DNA of 64,000 nucleotides, taken from assembly GCF_003265705.1 (NCBI RefSeq), contig NW_020312902.1:15514602-15578601 (forward strand). Reading direction: 5' to 3'. A program made the position numbers and the translations under genes. The notes beneath the pieces are model-generated. The model saw only the letters and a list, made by a program, of their open reading frames with translations. It had not been told where the DNA came from and ran no database searches. Below are positions 24,394 through 36,025 of the stretch, one piece after another (the stretch's first letter is position 1; every line of letters starts with the position of its first letter). The stretch is from Callorhinus ursinus. Taxonomy: Eukaryota; Chordata; Mammalia; Carnivora; Otariidae.

Positions 24394-24607
24394 AGGCAGA
24401 TAAAAGACTTGGTCTTTCCTCCCCTTGCTCACTTTTATCCCCTGGAGTCCAATAACCCATACCTGGGTAAAAAAACATGAGGCTCCCCACCCCCCAAATC
24501 CACCCTGACCTTTAGGCCCTGTTGGCAAAGAAATGAGGGCACAGGTGTACAAGGCAGCCAAGGAAGGTGAATATGGGTATAGACTAGTCCTTGCTGGGAT
24601 GGGGCAT

Positions 24608-24707
24608 TTAGAGGCCCTTATTGAAGTAGACATAAGGCACAAGTTCTCCATACTTGGCCTTGATGGTGTCTTGGAGTTCTGGTTCCAGATAAGAAACTGA
24701 CAGTTCA
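24608..24707 (-). CDS. SFXN2: SFXN2 exon 12 (last coding exon)
   Basis: It encodes residues 291-322 and the stop TAA (24,610-24,608). Acceptor CTCAG precedes TGAACTG, and the first T completes the Cys290 codon split from exon 11. It ends in the conserved sideroflexin C-terminus ELVPYVYFNKGL, so the gene is intact to its natural end. Confidence 0.96.
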
Positions 24708-24769
24708 CTGAGAAGAGAAAATAAGGGGATTATGAGCCTGCCAACTGGACAAGTAGCAAAGTACCATCA

Positions 24770-24960
24770 GATAAAATCCAACTCAGATGCCACCTCCAAG
24801 AAGCCCTTCCTGATTTTTCCATCAGAACGAATGGGCTCTGTACAACATAATGTGTTGTTTTTACTGCTACTCAGGCCTAACTTCATTCTCTCTGGTGCTA
24901 AACTTCCACCTTCTCTGTAAGATTATAAGCACAGTGCTTGGAACACAGGAGATGTCTGCA
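24770..24960 (+). mobile_element. L2 fragment
   Basis: L2 text: CAACTCAGATGCCACCTCCA and AGAAGCCCTTCCTGATTTTT. Confidence 0.65.
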
Positions 24961-25524
24961 GATGACACTGAAATACAAGTACGAAGGCAGGGGAACCTGG
25001 CACCTTCTTGGTGTACATCCAAGCTGCACCTGGTCTCCTGGAGCTCGTCCTCTCCCCTCCCGCAGTCTGATGCTTTGTTTCCCTTTTCCATCATTGCTCC
25101 ACATACCCCTTCCCTGCCAGGGCATACAAGGGAAGTAGAGAGGTCCAAGTCATCCGTCCCCAAGCAAACACAAGCCAGAATAAGTATCTATCCCTCTGTT
25201 CAATTTCAAGGACCAGATCCAGCGAGGGAGGATGTACCTAATAACCTAAGCAGCAGGAACAGAAAGTCTCTTGTTGCTCCCCCACTTCTCTCCAGGGCAG
25301 CCCTTACTCCACTGGGAGGGAGCAACTCATCCCTCCGCCCCTTAGAGATCTGTTTTGGTTTACCATTCACCCAGGGTTAAGAGGCCCAGAGTTTAGGCTG
25401 ATAGGTATTTGTCCTTGGACAAATGCTGCGCTTCCTGCCCCTCCTTGTCTCCTTCAGGAAAGCAGGCAGGTCAGGGAGAGCAGGGACAGGGCATTTGGTA
25501 AAGTGAGGCACAAAGAACTCTTAC

Positions 25525-25572
25525 CATCTCTGTGGGAAGAGCCCACAAGCCACTGGTACCATGAAGATGAGG
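25525..25572 (-). CDS. SFXN2: SFXN2 exon 11
   Basis: A 48-nt exon encoding residues 274 (split Phe) to 290 (split Cys). LIFMVPVACGLFPQR is part of the last hydrophobic segment and a conserved sideroflexin stretch. Acceptor TCCAG and donor GTAAGA are intact. Confidence 0.95.
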
Positions 25573-26279
25573 CTGGAGGAAAGGAGAAACAAAGCGTGAG
25601 GGGCATCTCCCCACAGGCCTGCTCACACCCATCTCTGAGCCCCCCGAAGGAAGTAGGGAGATGCCCATTCACTATCCTGCCTTCCCTGCTGCCCCATGGC
25701 TCCCCTCCCTGCAACTCCCCGCCTGGTCTCTCAGTGCAGGATATTCATTCTGGCATGGCATGAAATCGGCCCCCTCCACCTCCCGTTCCTCACCCCCATC
25801 CCCCCGTCCTTCAAGCAGGTGAAGATAACAAAGGCACTGGGTGTGCAAGTAGCAGCCTAAAGAGCACAAGCACCAAGCAGTAAGGGGTATTAAAGTCAAG
25901 GTCCAGCCCCCGCGGCCACGAACCCTGGGCTGGGAGACAACAGAACAGGGCAGCTTCTCCAACCTCACTGCAAACACTAGCAGCTCAAGGAGCTCATTAA
26001 AAAGCGACGCTGATGCAGGAGGCTTGGGGAAGGGCTTGAGAGCATTTCTAAGGTCCTCGGATGCTTCGGGGCCAGGGCCCTCTCTTACAGCACATGGGAA
26101 TCTGACAGACCAGGCTTCGGATCCCAGCTCAGCTACTCACTCGCTGTGTGATCTCGGGCGAGTGAGCCCTGAGCCAGCAGAGGGACAACAAGAGTGCCTA
26201 GTGTGCAGGGCTGCCACGAGGCTCAGAGGAAGTGGCCCAGGGATGGCGCTCAGCCCGGGGGAACCACTCATGCAGTGAT

Positions 26280-26520
26280 GACTCAGTTGGCAGAAGGCAG
26301 CGTGGCGTGGGAGACTGTTAGGGCACTGGCCTCAACTCCAGCACTTACGAGCTACCGAGCCTTGGGCAAGTCTCCTCTCACTAAGCCTCGGGTTCCTCTG
26401 CGTAGAAGGAGGTTATGACAGGACCTAGACCTCCGGGGCTGAGGGGCTTAAGTGAAATAATAGATGTGCAGCATGAGCACAGTGGGGACACACAGGACAC
26501 ACTCCACACGTGTTGGTGGT
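26280..26520 (+). mobile_element. MIR
   Basis: Forward MIR: AGCACTTACGAGCTACCGAG, CTTGGGCAAGTCTCCTCTCA, with a decayed 3' end. A second possible copy lies at about 26,095-26,225 (CTACTCACTCGCTGTGTGAT). Confidence 0.65.
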
Positions 26521-26867
26521 TACTGCTGTCATTAGCCCCGTGGCCTCGCAAAGTGTGACTGCTGCTAGGACGTGGCCAGTCGCTGGCGGGCACCGAAGCA
26601 CGCTGCCGTGACTTGTGGTGTTTTCCTTTTGTGCAAGGTTGGGACGCTTGACAGCCCTGGGCTGTCCCCTCATGTTTTGTACGTCTCAGCGTATTTATTT
26701 ATATAGTTAGTTTATTTACACTGAGATATAGAGGGTGCACAGCATCGTGAACAGGTTAGCCATACAGCCTGCTGATCTGATAGAGCGATACGCTGCCATG
26801 GGACTACTGGGCCATCAGCTAACACCTCTGCCACTGTCAAAGAATTATCATTTCTTTATTGTTATTG

Positions 26868-26979
26868 TTTTTTTTAATTTTTTATTTTTAAGTAATCTCT
26901 ACCCCCAACACGGGGCTCGAACTCACAACCCTGAGATCAAGAGTCCCATGCCCTACCAACTGAGCCAGCCGAGCGCCCC
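26868..26979 (-). mobile_element. Can-SINE, old short type, SFXN2 intron
   Basis: TACCCCCAACACGGGGCTCG ... GAGCCAGCCGAGCGCCCC; flanks AGAATTATCAT / AGAATGATCAT. Confidence 0.85.
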
Positions 26980-27299
26980 TAGAATGATCATGTCTTTTTT
27001 GTGGTGGGGCTGTATTGTGGTTTTCGTCTCTTCTCTAGTCTGAAGGTCAGAGGACACGCCGGGATAGGAGGGCGCCCAAGCACTCCGCTCTCCATGCGGA
27101 TGTGCGCAGTGCCTACCCAGCCTGATGCCCTCAACAAAGATGGGGCGAGAACTCTCCAGATGGCCCATGGGCATCCTGAGCTCAGGCACTATGGAAGTCA
27201 GGGAAAAGAGTACATGTTCTCCAACATGGGCAACACAAGAAGACGGGTCTTAGGGGCCCCAGCTACCACAGAACCCAACCAAGAAAACACGTTACTCAC

Positions 27300-27349
27300 A
27301 AGCAGCCAGACAGCAGAACTTGCAATGGGCCGTGCAGGACCTTGACTTT
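27300..27349 (-). CDS. SFXN2: SFXN2 exon 10
   Basis: A 50-nt exon encoding residues 258-273 (KVKVLHGPLQVLLSGC) and the first two bases of the Phe274 codon. Acceptor TGCAG and donor GTGAGT. The frame joins exons 9 and 11 without a break. Confidence 0.95.
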
Positions 27350-27683
27350 CTGCACAAAATCGAAGGAAAGACCCACATGAGACTTAGAGATCCTAACACG
27401 AATTCCACGCTGGCCCTACCTCTGATCGGCCAGCTAGACACCCACAGGCACAAAACTCCTAGCCGTGAAGGGGAGGAGGAGGGGGCCCCTCTTGCTCTCT
27501 GCAGATGACGCCAAGCAAGCGGCCATGGCATCTAAAGCAGGCAGCCAGTGGGGACTGGCACAGGCCCTACTTGAGCGAGACGAAGGCCAGTAACTAGAGG
27601 GGAGGAGGAGGATCAGGAGCTCTGAAGTGTGGGTATGGCTGGGGGCTCTGGGCAAGGAAGATGCAAAAGAGGACCTCACTCAC

Positions 27684-27733
27684 CTTCATGAAATGCAGCT
27701 TCTCCAGCCTTTCCATTATGACTGGGAGCAAGA
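27684..27733 (-). CDS. SFXN2: SFXN2 exon 9
   Basis: A 50-nt exon encoding split Ile241 and residues 242-257 (LLPVIMERLEKLHFMK). Acceptor TCCAG and donor GTGAGT. Human SFXN2 has Gln where this copy has the last Lys (recalled, not aligned here). Confidence 0.95.
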
Positions 27734-28468
27734 CTGGAAGAGACCAGGGAGAAGCAGGGAGGAGGGCTGTCAGACTCTTCCCAAGACCCCTCTCCAAAAT
27801 CAGATCAGGGACCCACCTCCCCTGAAGTTCCAGAAAACACTTTTGGAATGGAAGACTATGTAGGCATGGCCCCCCCCACCTGTCCCCCAAGTCCTAGCAG
27901 AAGGGTGCTTCCCAGACTTTTCCACCTGCACACCTATAATAGGACATGTACCGCAGGCCCAAAGCATCCTTCTCAAAGTTCAAATCTTTGAAGGCTCATG
28001 CAAACAAGTTTCGTATCCTACTCTGTAACATACCCCTGCTAGGAGCAAAACCAGAGCAGGGGATTTATTTTCTTTACCACTGTCTTCCTGGCACCCTGCA
28101 CTGTGTCCAGCACACTGAAGGTACTTAAGGAATATTTGTGGAATGAAAAGAACTTAATTAACTGATGTTCCCAGAACTACAGTGTGGTTCTCTCATGAGT
28201 TTCTGCGTTCAGCACTATGTAGATGTAAGATATACAACATGTGGAGTTGATACATTTATACATTGTAATCTGATTTACCACTGTAGCATTAGCTACAATC
28301 TCTACCGCATCACAGAATTATCATTTTTTTATTGTGGTGGGAAAAGCCAGTTTGAGAAGCTTGGCTGTAGAGGCTGCCCCCCCTCGCCCCCCGCAAAAGC
28401 TAAATGTGGCTGAGGCCTCCAGGACGTGTTCCAGGGTCCCCCGGGACGGGAGGGCTTCTCTATCTTAC

Positions 28469-28535
28469 TCATGCCAGGGGCTGCCATGGTGATCCGAGAA
28501 ATAACCACTTGGGTGATGCCTATGGCTGCAGCTCT
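28469..28535 (-). CDS. SFXN2: SFXN2 exon 8
   Basis: A 67-nt exon encoding residues 219-240 plus one base of codon 241. RAAAIGITQVVISRITMAAP is a conserved transmembrane-rich sideroflexin stretch. Acceptor CTTAG and donor GTAAGA. Confidence 0.95.
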
Positions 28536-28903
28536 CTAAGGGCAGAAAAGAGTAAGTTGTCAGGAATGACCTTATCCAGTATCCATGGGCTGCACCAGAG
28601 GGTGGGGTCAAGGGTCAGGGTCAAGTCTGAGCTGGTAAAGGGGAAGGGATGGATCCACCAGAGGCTGTGTCCTCGCCCAACCCTCTCTCACCTAGCTAGA
28701 CTTTTATGGTTTCAGGACCAGAAATGATGGAGAAAAGATATGACAAGCCTGTTCTGAACAAGAAATGTAGGGAAATCAAGGGGAATGAGAATGGAATCAG
28801 GGGGATCCTATAACAGAACCCGGGCCTGCTCTGACTACTAAGAACAGGGCAGGGTATAAGACAGAATTCCCTCCTCCCACCCCAAAGGGATGCCTCTGCT
28901 CAC

Positions 28904-28964
28904 CCGGGAATGACCGATCTCATTGTGATTCCTGTCCTTCACGCAGATGCCCTGGATGAGTTCC
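28904..28964 (-). CDS. SFXN2: SFXN2 exon 7
   Basis: A 61-nt exon encoding split Gln198 and residues 199-218 (ELIQGICVKDRNHNEIGHSR), a hydrophilic loop. Acceptor TTTAG and donor GTGAGC. Confidence 0.95.
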
Positions 28965-29124
28965 CTAAACATAGACAGGAGTTGCTGGACTTGGGAAAGG
29001 GGTGCTGGAAGCCCGCCAACGATGGGACACACCAGGGGACCAAGGTCAGCGCACTCAAGCTCTAGGAAGCCAGCTCCTGCAGCCTGGCCCTTTGATCTTC
29101 CTTGTGCATTCCAGTGAGTGGTAT

Positions 29125-29350
29125 CTCAGAAGTGATCTAGGGCCATGGCTAAGAGAGCTAGGCCTGGGCTCAGACTGCCTAGGTTGAATCCTGAAATGGC
29201 AGAGTATGTTTCTGAACTTGAGCAAATTCCCTGATCCTTCTAAAGACTCAGTTATCCTCATCTGCAAAATGGGGCTAATCATGGCACCCACTTCATAGGA
29301 TTGGTGAGGATTAAAGGGGACAATGCCTGCAAAGTGCTTGGTCCACGCCT
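29125..29350 (+). mobile_element. MIR
   Basis: Forward MIR: CTGCCTAGGTTGAATCCTG ... CATCTGCAAAATGGGGCTAA ... GAGGATTAAAGGGGACAATG. Confidence 0.8.
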
Positions 29351-30217
29351 GACAGCACTCAACCCCAGACCAGGTGGGTGGCGAGGGCTCCTTCATTGGT
29401 CAGGAAGGAGCACCTGGACAGGGGAGGGAAAGAGGAGAGGAATAATGTGTATGCATGACTATTCTGGTGGTGTGCTCCTTCTGCAAGGGCTGTTGTGACA
29501 AGTTCCCATTTGCTAACGGTCCCAAGACGTTGTGGCTCGGATATACTGGTGACGTGATGAAGGCGATGCGGATGACAGGAGCAGTAACAGCGAACACTTA
29601 GGCAGCACGTGATACCTCCCAGGCACTATCAGGAGAGCGTGAGGTATACTACATCATTAGGTTTGACAAGAGGGGAACAGCTATGCTTTCTCTAGCCAAA
29701 AAACAAGAACTGCAAGACACACGGGTTTCTCCTTTTACCTTTCCTGCTACAAAGCTCAGAGCCGGGTGCCTGGAAAACATCTATCTACTCCTCTGGCTTC
29801 TTTCAAAGCTTCTTGGCTCTGTTCTATCTTTGGACACCTCGCTCTGCTACATTTCATTCTGTAAGCCATCCCCAGGGCTTTGGAAGTAGGCAGAGTTCAC
29901 AACTTACATACAGTTGCAGTTGAAAGGACATGATCTCATATAAACCCTCAAAGGTCCACCCTACTCCCTGCCATCCCACACCATCCAAACAATGACTCCC
30001 ACAACACTCATCACAGATGAAACTTAAGTCACCTGCCACTCCTGCGGCCATCACCCTTGGAGCAAACTGTCCTTTGGGACCCTTCAGAAATGTAGCCCAG
30101 CAGCCCTCCCCATACCCACATCAGTCCCCAGAAGCCACCCACTCACTGTCTTGGTTTCCTGCCCTTGACCCACTAACCTTGTGGTTTGTAGGGAGGAAAA
30201 GGGATCCCCATACTCAC

Positions 30218-30303
30218 TGCTGTCGCATCATTGGGATGTTGGCACAGTTAGCAGCCGCCACAGCGGCAAAGGGCACCCAGCGGCCCACCAGGGGTGGAGC
30301 TCT
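30218..30303 (-). CDS. SFXN2: SFXN2 exon 6
   Basis: An 86-nt exon encoding residues 170-197 plus two bases of Gln198: [20 protein letters not shown] followed by ANIPMMRQ, a hydrophobic segment ending in a conserved NIPMMRQ motif. Acceptor AACAG and donor GTGAGT. Confidence 0.95.
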
Positions 30304-30611
30304 CTGTTGGGGGAAGGGAACAACAGGACTCACTGGAAGATGGGAGGGGAGGGGGCTTAAGAACTACAAAATAAGAAATCAGATCTCGCTACTGCCACGT
30401 ATCCAGACACTTGGTCTAAGAACCCAAATTCCCTCAGAGACCTGAGAAAGACCAACCTGGGGATAGCTCTGCTACATTTCCCCCTAGTTGGCTGGGCCGT
30501 GGCCATACCCGACTCACCCAAAGAAGGGCAACGCCAGGCCTGGGGGATGTTTTCCCCAGGACTTTGCTGCCCCCTAGTGGTCACCCTGCCCACAGCAGCC
30601 CCAGACAGTAC

Positions 30612-30687
30612 CTTCGTCAACATGTTCATGCCCACAGCAGTGGCCACCGCAGTGGTTGTGGCTGTGATGTAGGAAAGGGCCATCTGC
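30612..30687 (-). CDS. SFXN2: SFXN2 exon 5
   Basis: A 76-nt exon encoding the end of Arg144 and residues 145-169, with TATTTAVATAVGMNMLTK as a transmembrane segment. Acceptor ACTAG and donor GTACTG (the weakest donor of the set). Confidence 0.95.
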
Positions 30688-30949
30688 CTAGTGGAGGAGA
30701 GACACGCTTGGGAGTGGGGAGCCCTGCCGCCTGAGGGCAAGACCATGGCTTGATTGAGAAAGTCCGGAAATGAGGCTTTGATGAGGCTTCATGCCTGAAA
30801 CTTCACCTGTCTCATCTTGTGACAGTCCCCCTCCTAAACACACACACAATGCTCCAGCCCCTTCGACCTCCTTTCAGTACTTTAAATACACCAAACTCTT
30901 TTCTGCATCAGAACCTTGGCCTGTTGCTGCTCCCTATCAGGGGAATTCT

Positions 30950-31195
30950 TCCGTAAGCTAAATCCTTACCCTTCAGAAATCAGCTGAAAGGTGGGCTCCA
31001 CAGAAAAAGACTTCCCCAACCAGCCCATCCACACAGATGCCCCTCTGCTTTTTGCTATCTTGTCACCTGTTTGTTTCCTTAAGGGTAGCAGTCGCAACCT
31101 AAGATTATGGTGCTTGTTTGCTTAAAAGACCTTAAGTTCCACAAGGACAAGGACCCTAGAACCATGCCTGGCACTTAATACCTACTCAGGAAATA
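30950..31195 (+). mobile_element. L2 3' end
   Basis: L2 text: AGAAATCAGCTGAAAGGTGG ... TTAAGTTCCACAAGGACAAG ... CATGCCTGGCACTTAATACC. Confidence 0.7.
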
Positions 31196-31200
31196 GCTGA

Positions 31201-31369
31201 GGGGCGCCTGGGTGGCTCAGTCAGTTAAGCATCTGCCTTCGGTTCAGGTCATGATCTCGGGGTCCTGGGATTGAGCCCAGCATCAGGGTCTCTGCTCAGC
31301 AGGGAACCTGTTTCTCCCTCTGCCTCTGCTCCCCTGCACCCTGCTCATGCGTGCTCAATCTCTCTCAAA

Positions 31370-31412
<43 letters not shown>

Positions 31413-31427
31413 AATCTTAAAAAAAAA
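31201..31427 (+). mobile_element. Can-SINE with expanded AAAT tail
   Basis: GGGGCGCCTGGGTGGCTCAG head. The tail has about eleven AAAT units (31,367-31,414). Confidence 0.93.
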
Positions 31428-31670
31428 AGAAGAAATACTTGAGAACGAATGAATGAATAAACTTCGAATTGGTCTAGGATGATATTGTCCTAGTTAGCCT
31501 CAGAAAATACTTGCAAACCCTAAAAAGGGGGACTTGGTCACCAGCGCCATACAAGTCTCACCCGGAGAAGACAGCCCAAGAACCCTTTAGAAGGGTGATT
31601 TCCCCTGGAGGCAAGAGGACGGCGACCTGCTCCAGAGCCACATGGACAGCCTGGGGTTCAAGTCTCCTAC

Positions 31671-31769
31671 CTGACAGACGTGGGGGAAGCTGCATTCCTG
31701 TTGGTATAGTTGACTAAGGCATTGAAGGACTGGTTCACCCACTGCCAGAAGATCACCGCTGGCATCGTC
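31671..31769 (-). CDS. SFXN2: SFXN2 exon 4
   Basis: A 99-nt exon encoding the end of Arg111 and residues 112-143 plus part of Arg144. It includes [19 protein letters not shown], the conserved polar and aromatic stretch of sideroflexins. Acceptor GGTAG and donor GTAGGA. Confidence 0.96.
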
Positions 31770-31899
31770 CTACCATAAGGGAGGCCCAGAGAGGCAGAGA
31801 AGAGTCCAATGAAGGGAGGGCTTGGGGCACACCAGTCAAACCAGACAGCCTGATGTTCCCCAAACTGTTCCCATGCTATTTCATACACTGGGGATTTTG

Positions 31900-32215
31900 C
31901 ACAGGCCGGTCACTCTGCCTGGAATATCTACACATCCACATCCTTCCATACATGGCTAAATCCTGCTCTGTTGAGAGGTCACTTCTTCTTTGGAACCTTC
32001 CTAACCCTTCCCCTGCCCTTCCTGGAACAGTGAGTCATTCTCTGCTCCCTGCTCTCACAACCCCATACTTTCCCTCCGATTTACCACTTAGCAAGCTGGA
32101 CTACAACTGCTTACTGGTTGGTCTGCTCAACAACACTGGAAGTTCCTTGAGGGGAGGGGCTTAGTCTTTATATTCCCAACACCTGGCCCGAGGCCTGACT
32201 CAATAACTGGACAAA
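31900..32215 (+). mobile_element. L2 3' end
   Basis: L2 text: CACTCTGCCTGGAATATCTA, AGAGGTCACTTCTTCTTTGG, TCCTTGAGGGGAGGGGCTTA. Confidence 0.7.
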
Positions 32216-32412
32216 TGGATGCATTGAGGAGCGGAGCAGAGAAGAGAGGAAGGGGGAAGAGTAAAATATCCAGCAGCTACAGAGAAAGTTTATTCTCTCC
32301 CTGCTAAGCTGAAAGGGTCTTTCTATTTTAGGGGTAGCTGGGGAGTGGGGTGGGGTGGGAGGTCATCTTCCTGTATTTTTTTACTAGGACGTTACATAAT
32401 AAAAATACATTA

Positions 32413-32593
32413 GGGGCACCTGACCGGCTCAGTCGGTTAAGTGTCTGACTCTTGATTTTGGCTCAGCTCAGGATCTCAGGGTCGTGAGATCGAATCCCCA
32501 GATTGGGCTCTGCGCTGGGTGTGGAGCCTGCTTTGGATTTTCTTTCTCCCTCTCCCTCTGCCCCTCCCTGCTGCCACACCCCCTCCCCTAGTC

Positions 32594-32647
<54 letters not shown>

Positions 32648-32677
32648 CCAAAAATAAATAAATAAAATAGATTTAAA
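32413..32677 (+). mobile_element. Can-SINE with (CT)22 body
   Basis: Flanked by AATAAAAATACAT at 32,398-32,410 and 32,678-32,690. The CT body has grown to about 44 bases (32,599-32,642). Confidence 0.92.
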
Positions 32678-32764
32678 AATAAAAATACATGAAAATTTCA
32701 TTGTTGAATAAGTACTTTCTAAAGAAGGAATTAGGATGGCTTATTCATTGAGAGTTCTGGAGAC

Positions 32765-32960
32765 AACTGCCTCAGTTAACCTCCAGGCACCCGTATTTCC
32801 TGGCTGTGTGAACCTGGGCAGGTTACGTAACATCTCTAGAACCTCAGTTCTTCACCTATAAAATGGAGATGACAATAGTACCTCCGTAGGGTTGATGAGG
32901 AGATTAAATCCATGCCAAGAATTTAGCACAGTGCCTGGTATTGGGTAAGGGGTCAATAAA
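32765..32960 (+). mobile_element. MIR
   Basis: Forward MIR: GGCTGTGTGAACCTGGGCAG, CTATAAAATGGAGATGACAA, ATTTAGCACAGTGCCTGG. Confidence 0.8.
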
Positions 32961-33045
32961 GATGGCTCTTACCACATCACCATAGGGCTCCGTGCCTGGC
33001 AGACCTAAGCGGCCACACTGCCCACCGCCTTCCCCCTGGCTCTAC

Positions 33046-33216
33046 CTGTAGAATTGGAGCATGAAGCCCGTGATGATCATGCCGCCGGGGACCTGGAAGG
33101 ACATCCGCCCAATGACGTTCATCTTCTCCCCGGTGTCAGGGTGGAAGGCTGAGTCATACAGCTTCTTGGCGTACAGCAGCTGCTCCACTTGGGTACCCGG
33201 GGGCACGACCCCCATT
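33046..33216 (-). CDS. SFXN2: SFXN2 exon 3
   Basis: A 171-nt exon encoding the end of Arg54 and residues 55-110 plus part of Arg111. It carries the sideroflexin signature HPDTGEKMN (residues 79-87) and the start of the first membrane segment ([14 protein letters not shown]). Acceptor GGCAG and donor GTAGAG. Confidence 0.97.
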
Positions 33217-33386
33217 CTGCCACCCCAGGACAACAGAGAGTTACGTCCCAGGCCCCTTGCTCCAAGTCATCCTGCTCCCTCCTGCCTGAGAGCTCTGCCC
33301 ATTCCCCACATTCAGTTCCCACCTCCTCCCCAGGGCACCCACCCATGTGGCCCCACCGCCTCCAGTCCCTTCCCCTCGCTGCTCAC

Positions 33387-33564
33387 CTGCTCTTCTCTAC
33401 CATCCCCTTGGCCCAGTCCAGCTCCCGATCTGGGACCAGGACGGTGCGCGGGTCTGTGATATTGAAGAAGTGTTTCACCCGTCCCGGGAAAGTGCACTGG
33501 TCCCAACGGGGGGCATCGATGTTAAAGCCAGACAGATCAGCCTCCATCTTGCTCCTACACAAAG
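33387..33564 (-). CDS. SFXN2: SFXN2 exon 2 with start codon (sideroflexin 2, complete 322-aa gene)
   Basis: SFXN2 is a multi-pass mitochondrial inner-membrane protein of the sideroflexin (SLC56) family. SFXN1 and SFXN3 carry serine into mitochondria for one-carbon metabolism; SFXN2 is linked to mitochondrial iron and heme homeostasis, with a less certain substrate. The coding part runs 33,547-33,387; 17 nt of 5' UTR precede it after acceptor CCACAG. It encodes residues 1-53: MEADLSGFNIDAPRWDQ, then a basic segment and ELDWAK. The chosen ATG is the family start and directly follows the UTR remnant. The eleven coding exons (33,547-33,387; 33,216-33,046; 31,769-31,671; 30,687-30,612; 30,303-30,218; 28,964-28,904; 28,535-28,469; 27,733-27,684; 27,349-27,300; 25,572-25,525; 24,707-24,608) sum to 969 nt, giving 322 residues, the known human length. 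No stop or frameshift interrupts the gene, so it should be functional. Confidence 0.97.
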
Positions 33565-34100
33565 CTGTGGACTTAAGGAACAGAGAGAAAATGAGGATGG
33601 TCCCCCAAACCAAAGTCTGCCCTGACGCCCCGAGCGCCCCGAGTGGCTGTAGGATGCTCGCTTTCAGCAGGCACTGGCATCATCTGACCAGGCTTGGGAA
33701 GGCCCCAGTGAATGGGAAGCAGCCTGAGCAACCAGACACCAACATGGGTTTCCTGCGTGCCTGCTGGCAGCCAGCCCTGTGCTTGATCACGCTGTGGGAG
33801 ACCCGGAAAAGGGGATAACACAGTGCCTGTCCTTGGCGAGCTGAGTGTAACTGGGGAAGAAGAGCCCACCTGGAGAACAGAAGAGAATACATACAGCAAA
33901 GAGTAAGTCCAGGAGACGAGAGAAAGCAGAGATGGGGGAGCACAGTAAGAAAAGGGGGCTGCCCAGAAGAGATGGAATGTGAGCCGTAGGAGATAGATTT
34001 ATTTATCTGAAGGAGGCAGGAGGCACGGATCACATCCGAGGTAGAAACAATTACAGAGAAAGGTGGAAATGAACAAGGCAGGATCACACTCATCATTTCG

Positions 34101-34128
34101 GTGTGAGTGTGTGTGTGTGTGCGTGTGC
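34101..34128. repeat. (GT)n microsatellite
   Basis: An imperfect GT run in SFXN2 intron 1. Confidence 0.85.
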
Positions 34129-34584
34129 GAATGTGCACGCGGCCCTGTGAGAGATCCCAGGCCATGGCGGTGAGTGAGGCACCACACCTGCCCTCAGGGA
34201 GTTACAGAATGGGGGGTAAAAGACAAGTGCAGCAACAAGAACAGCGGCGTGAACAGTGATGTGGACATGCACTGGAGGCAGTGGAAAACCAGAGAAGAGG
34301 CATCTAAAAGTGAGATGACCAGATCTCCCAGTTTCCCTGGGGCTGCTGTCCTGGGGTAATTATTAATAGCATCCCTTTCCACTCTCAAAAGTGTCCTGAC
34401 TTGGATGATAAATTATACAGTCCCCTTATCTAAAACGGATGAGGGATTCTGAAAATGCTTTGTGAAAACAAAAAATAAACAATGTTCTGAAGGGTGGGTA
34501 GAAGGTAGATAGATAGAGGAGAGGTGTCCCAGGCCAAAAAAAAGAAGAGCCAGCATTGACCGTACACAGGGTTCATGGGGACCA

Positions 34585-34805
34585 GATAATGACGATCATA
34601 GCTAACACTTACTGAGCTTTGATTCTATGCTATACATTTTGCTTGGGGCTTGATGTGCATTTTCTGAATTCATCTTTGCATCAATGCTATAAAATAAATA
34701 CCCTTTAACCCCATTTTATGGATGAGAAAACCAAGGCACAGATAAATAACTTTACCAAGTCACACAAGCATTAGCCAGTGACAAAGCCAGGATTTTAATT
34801 CTGCC
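34585..34805 (-). mobile_element. MIR
   Basis: Reverse MIR: CCCCATTTTATGGATGAGAA, AACCAAGGCACAGATAAATA. Confidence 0.75.
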
Positions 34806-36025
34806 TGACTTACTTGAGGACTCTTGCCTCTAACTGGGTTCTGGAATCCATGTCTTGAAAAACTAAAGCAGGTCGGACATGTAAGGAGCTTGAAAACTGT
34901 CACTGCTGTCCTTGCAAGAAGAAAAAAAGCTGAACAAACTAAAAATCAACAACTCTTCTTAGACCCATCAGTGAACTGAGGTCACAGGGCAAACCACAGC
35001 CCCCAAGCCTGGAGAGACATACAAGTACAGAGAATGACAGCTTACTGGGAAAAGAAGCCCTCCACTAGGCAAGTACCATTGGAAAACTTAAATTATAATT
35101 GACAAATTGCTGGAAGCTCAGTGTGAAAAGCTTGCAAATTAAATATTCCAAGGGGATTCAACCTTGAGTGTGGGGGCGCACTTTTGAGTTCACCTTCAAG
35201 AGGCCACCAGGCTCTCAGGGTGAAGATGAGAGAAAAATCCCCTAGTACTTCTAACAGGGAGATGGGAAAAGTAGTCATTTTGAAGTACACCCAGAGCCCT
35301 CTGTTCTTTCTAACAAGACCCACCCTCAAAAGAGCCTGTTTTACCAGAGCCTAACCATTTTGGGTTTTACTAGAACCTAAATGACTTGGGAAAAGGTAAA
35401 TACCCAAGACCAGCCCTTTCCAACCTTCCTATCTCGTTTGAAGTGGATAAGAAGAGCCTAAGAAGCACTTTTGAAGGTTCAGGGGCACAGGCTCACTCAG
35501 AGACTGAGAACTAATCACAGGACTATAGAACACTGTCTCCTCCCTCACACTTGACCACTGCAGGTGGTACATTGCTCCTATGTGGTAACACGGAGAACTA
35601 AACAACAGAAAGAATTGCAAGTTTCAGACCTTATTAAGAAGACTCTAGAAACCCAAAGACAACAGGAGAGACAAAAACGAGGACACCAAAGAAAATGTTA
35701 ACTCTGACACCTACAGCTTCAGCAAACAGTAAATACAACTAACATCTCCCCAGATAAAGGTAAAATTGCACACACATCTGGCTTTCAACAAAAGATTACA
35801 AGGCATACTAAATGGCAAAAACATAGTTTGAAGAGAGCACAAGTGTCAGAACCAGATGGCAGAGATTTTGGAATTATCAGACAGGAATTTAAATAACTAT
35901 GATCAATTTGCTAAGGACTCCAATGGGAAAGTGGACAACATGCTAGAACAGATGGATAATGTAAGCAGAGATAGAATCTCTAAGAAGAATCAAAAGGAAA
36001 TGCTGGAAATTAAAAAAAAAAATTC

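Larger units (their letters stand above)
23431..24607 (-). other. SFXN2: SFXN2 3' UTR (probable)
   Basis: This is the stretch after the SFXN2 stop codon up to the first good AATAAA on the minus strand (23,453-23,448, followed by GCCTGGATG). It carries an 18-base G run on the plus strand (24,376-24,393), a C run in the mRNA. A 60-codon open frame at 23,639-23,457 lies within it and is not recognised as a protein. The UTR boundary is inferred from the poly(A) signal only. Confidence 0.55.
24708..33386 (-). other. SFXN2: SFXN2 introns between coding exons
   Basis: These ten introns, 84 bases to about 1.95 kb long, hold only repeats. Seen: an L2-like copy (about 24,770-24,960), MIR-like text (26,095-26,225, 26,280-26,520, 29,125-29,350), one minus Can-SINE (26,868-26,979), L2-like copies (28,030-28,150, 30,950-31,195, 31,900-32,215), two plus Can-SINEs (31,201-31,427, 32,413-32,680) and a MIR (32,765-32,960). 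Stretches such as 25,600-26,090 and 29,360-30,210 show nothing I can name. Confidence 0.7.

Noticed and set aside
33189..33818. 209-codon plus frame opposite SFXN2 exons 2-3
   Set aside because: A shadow of the SFXN2 coding strand and its short intron; it crosses verified splice sites.
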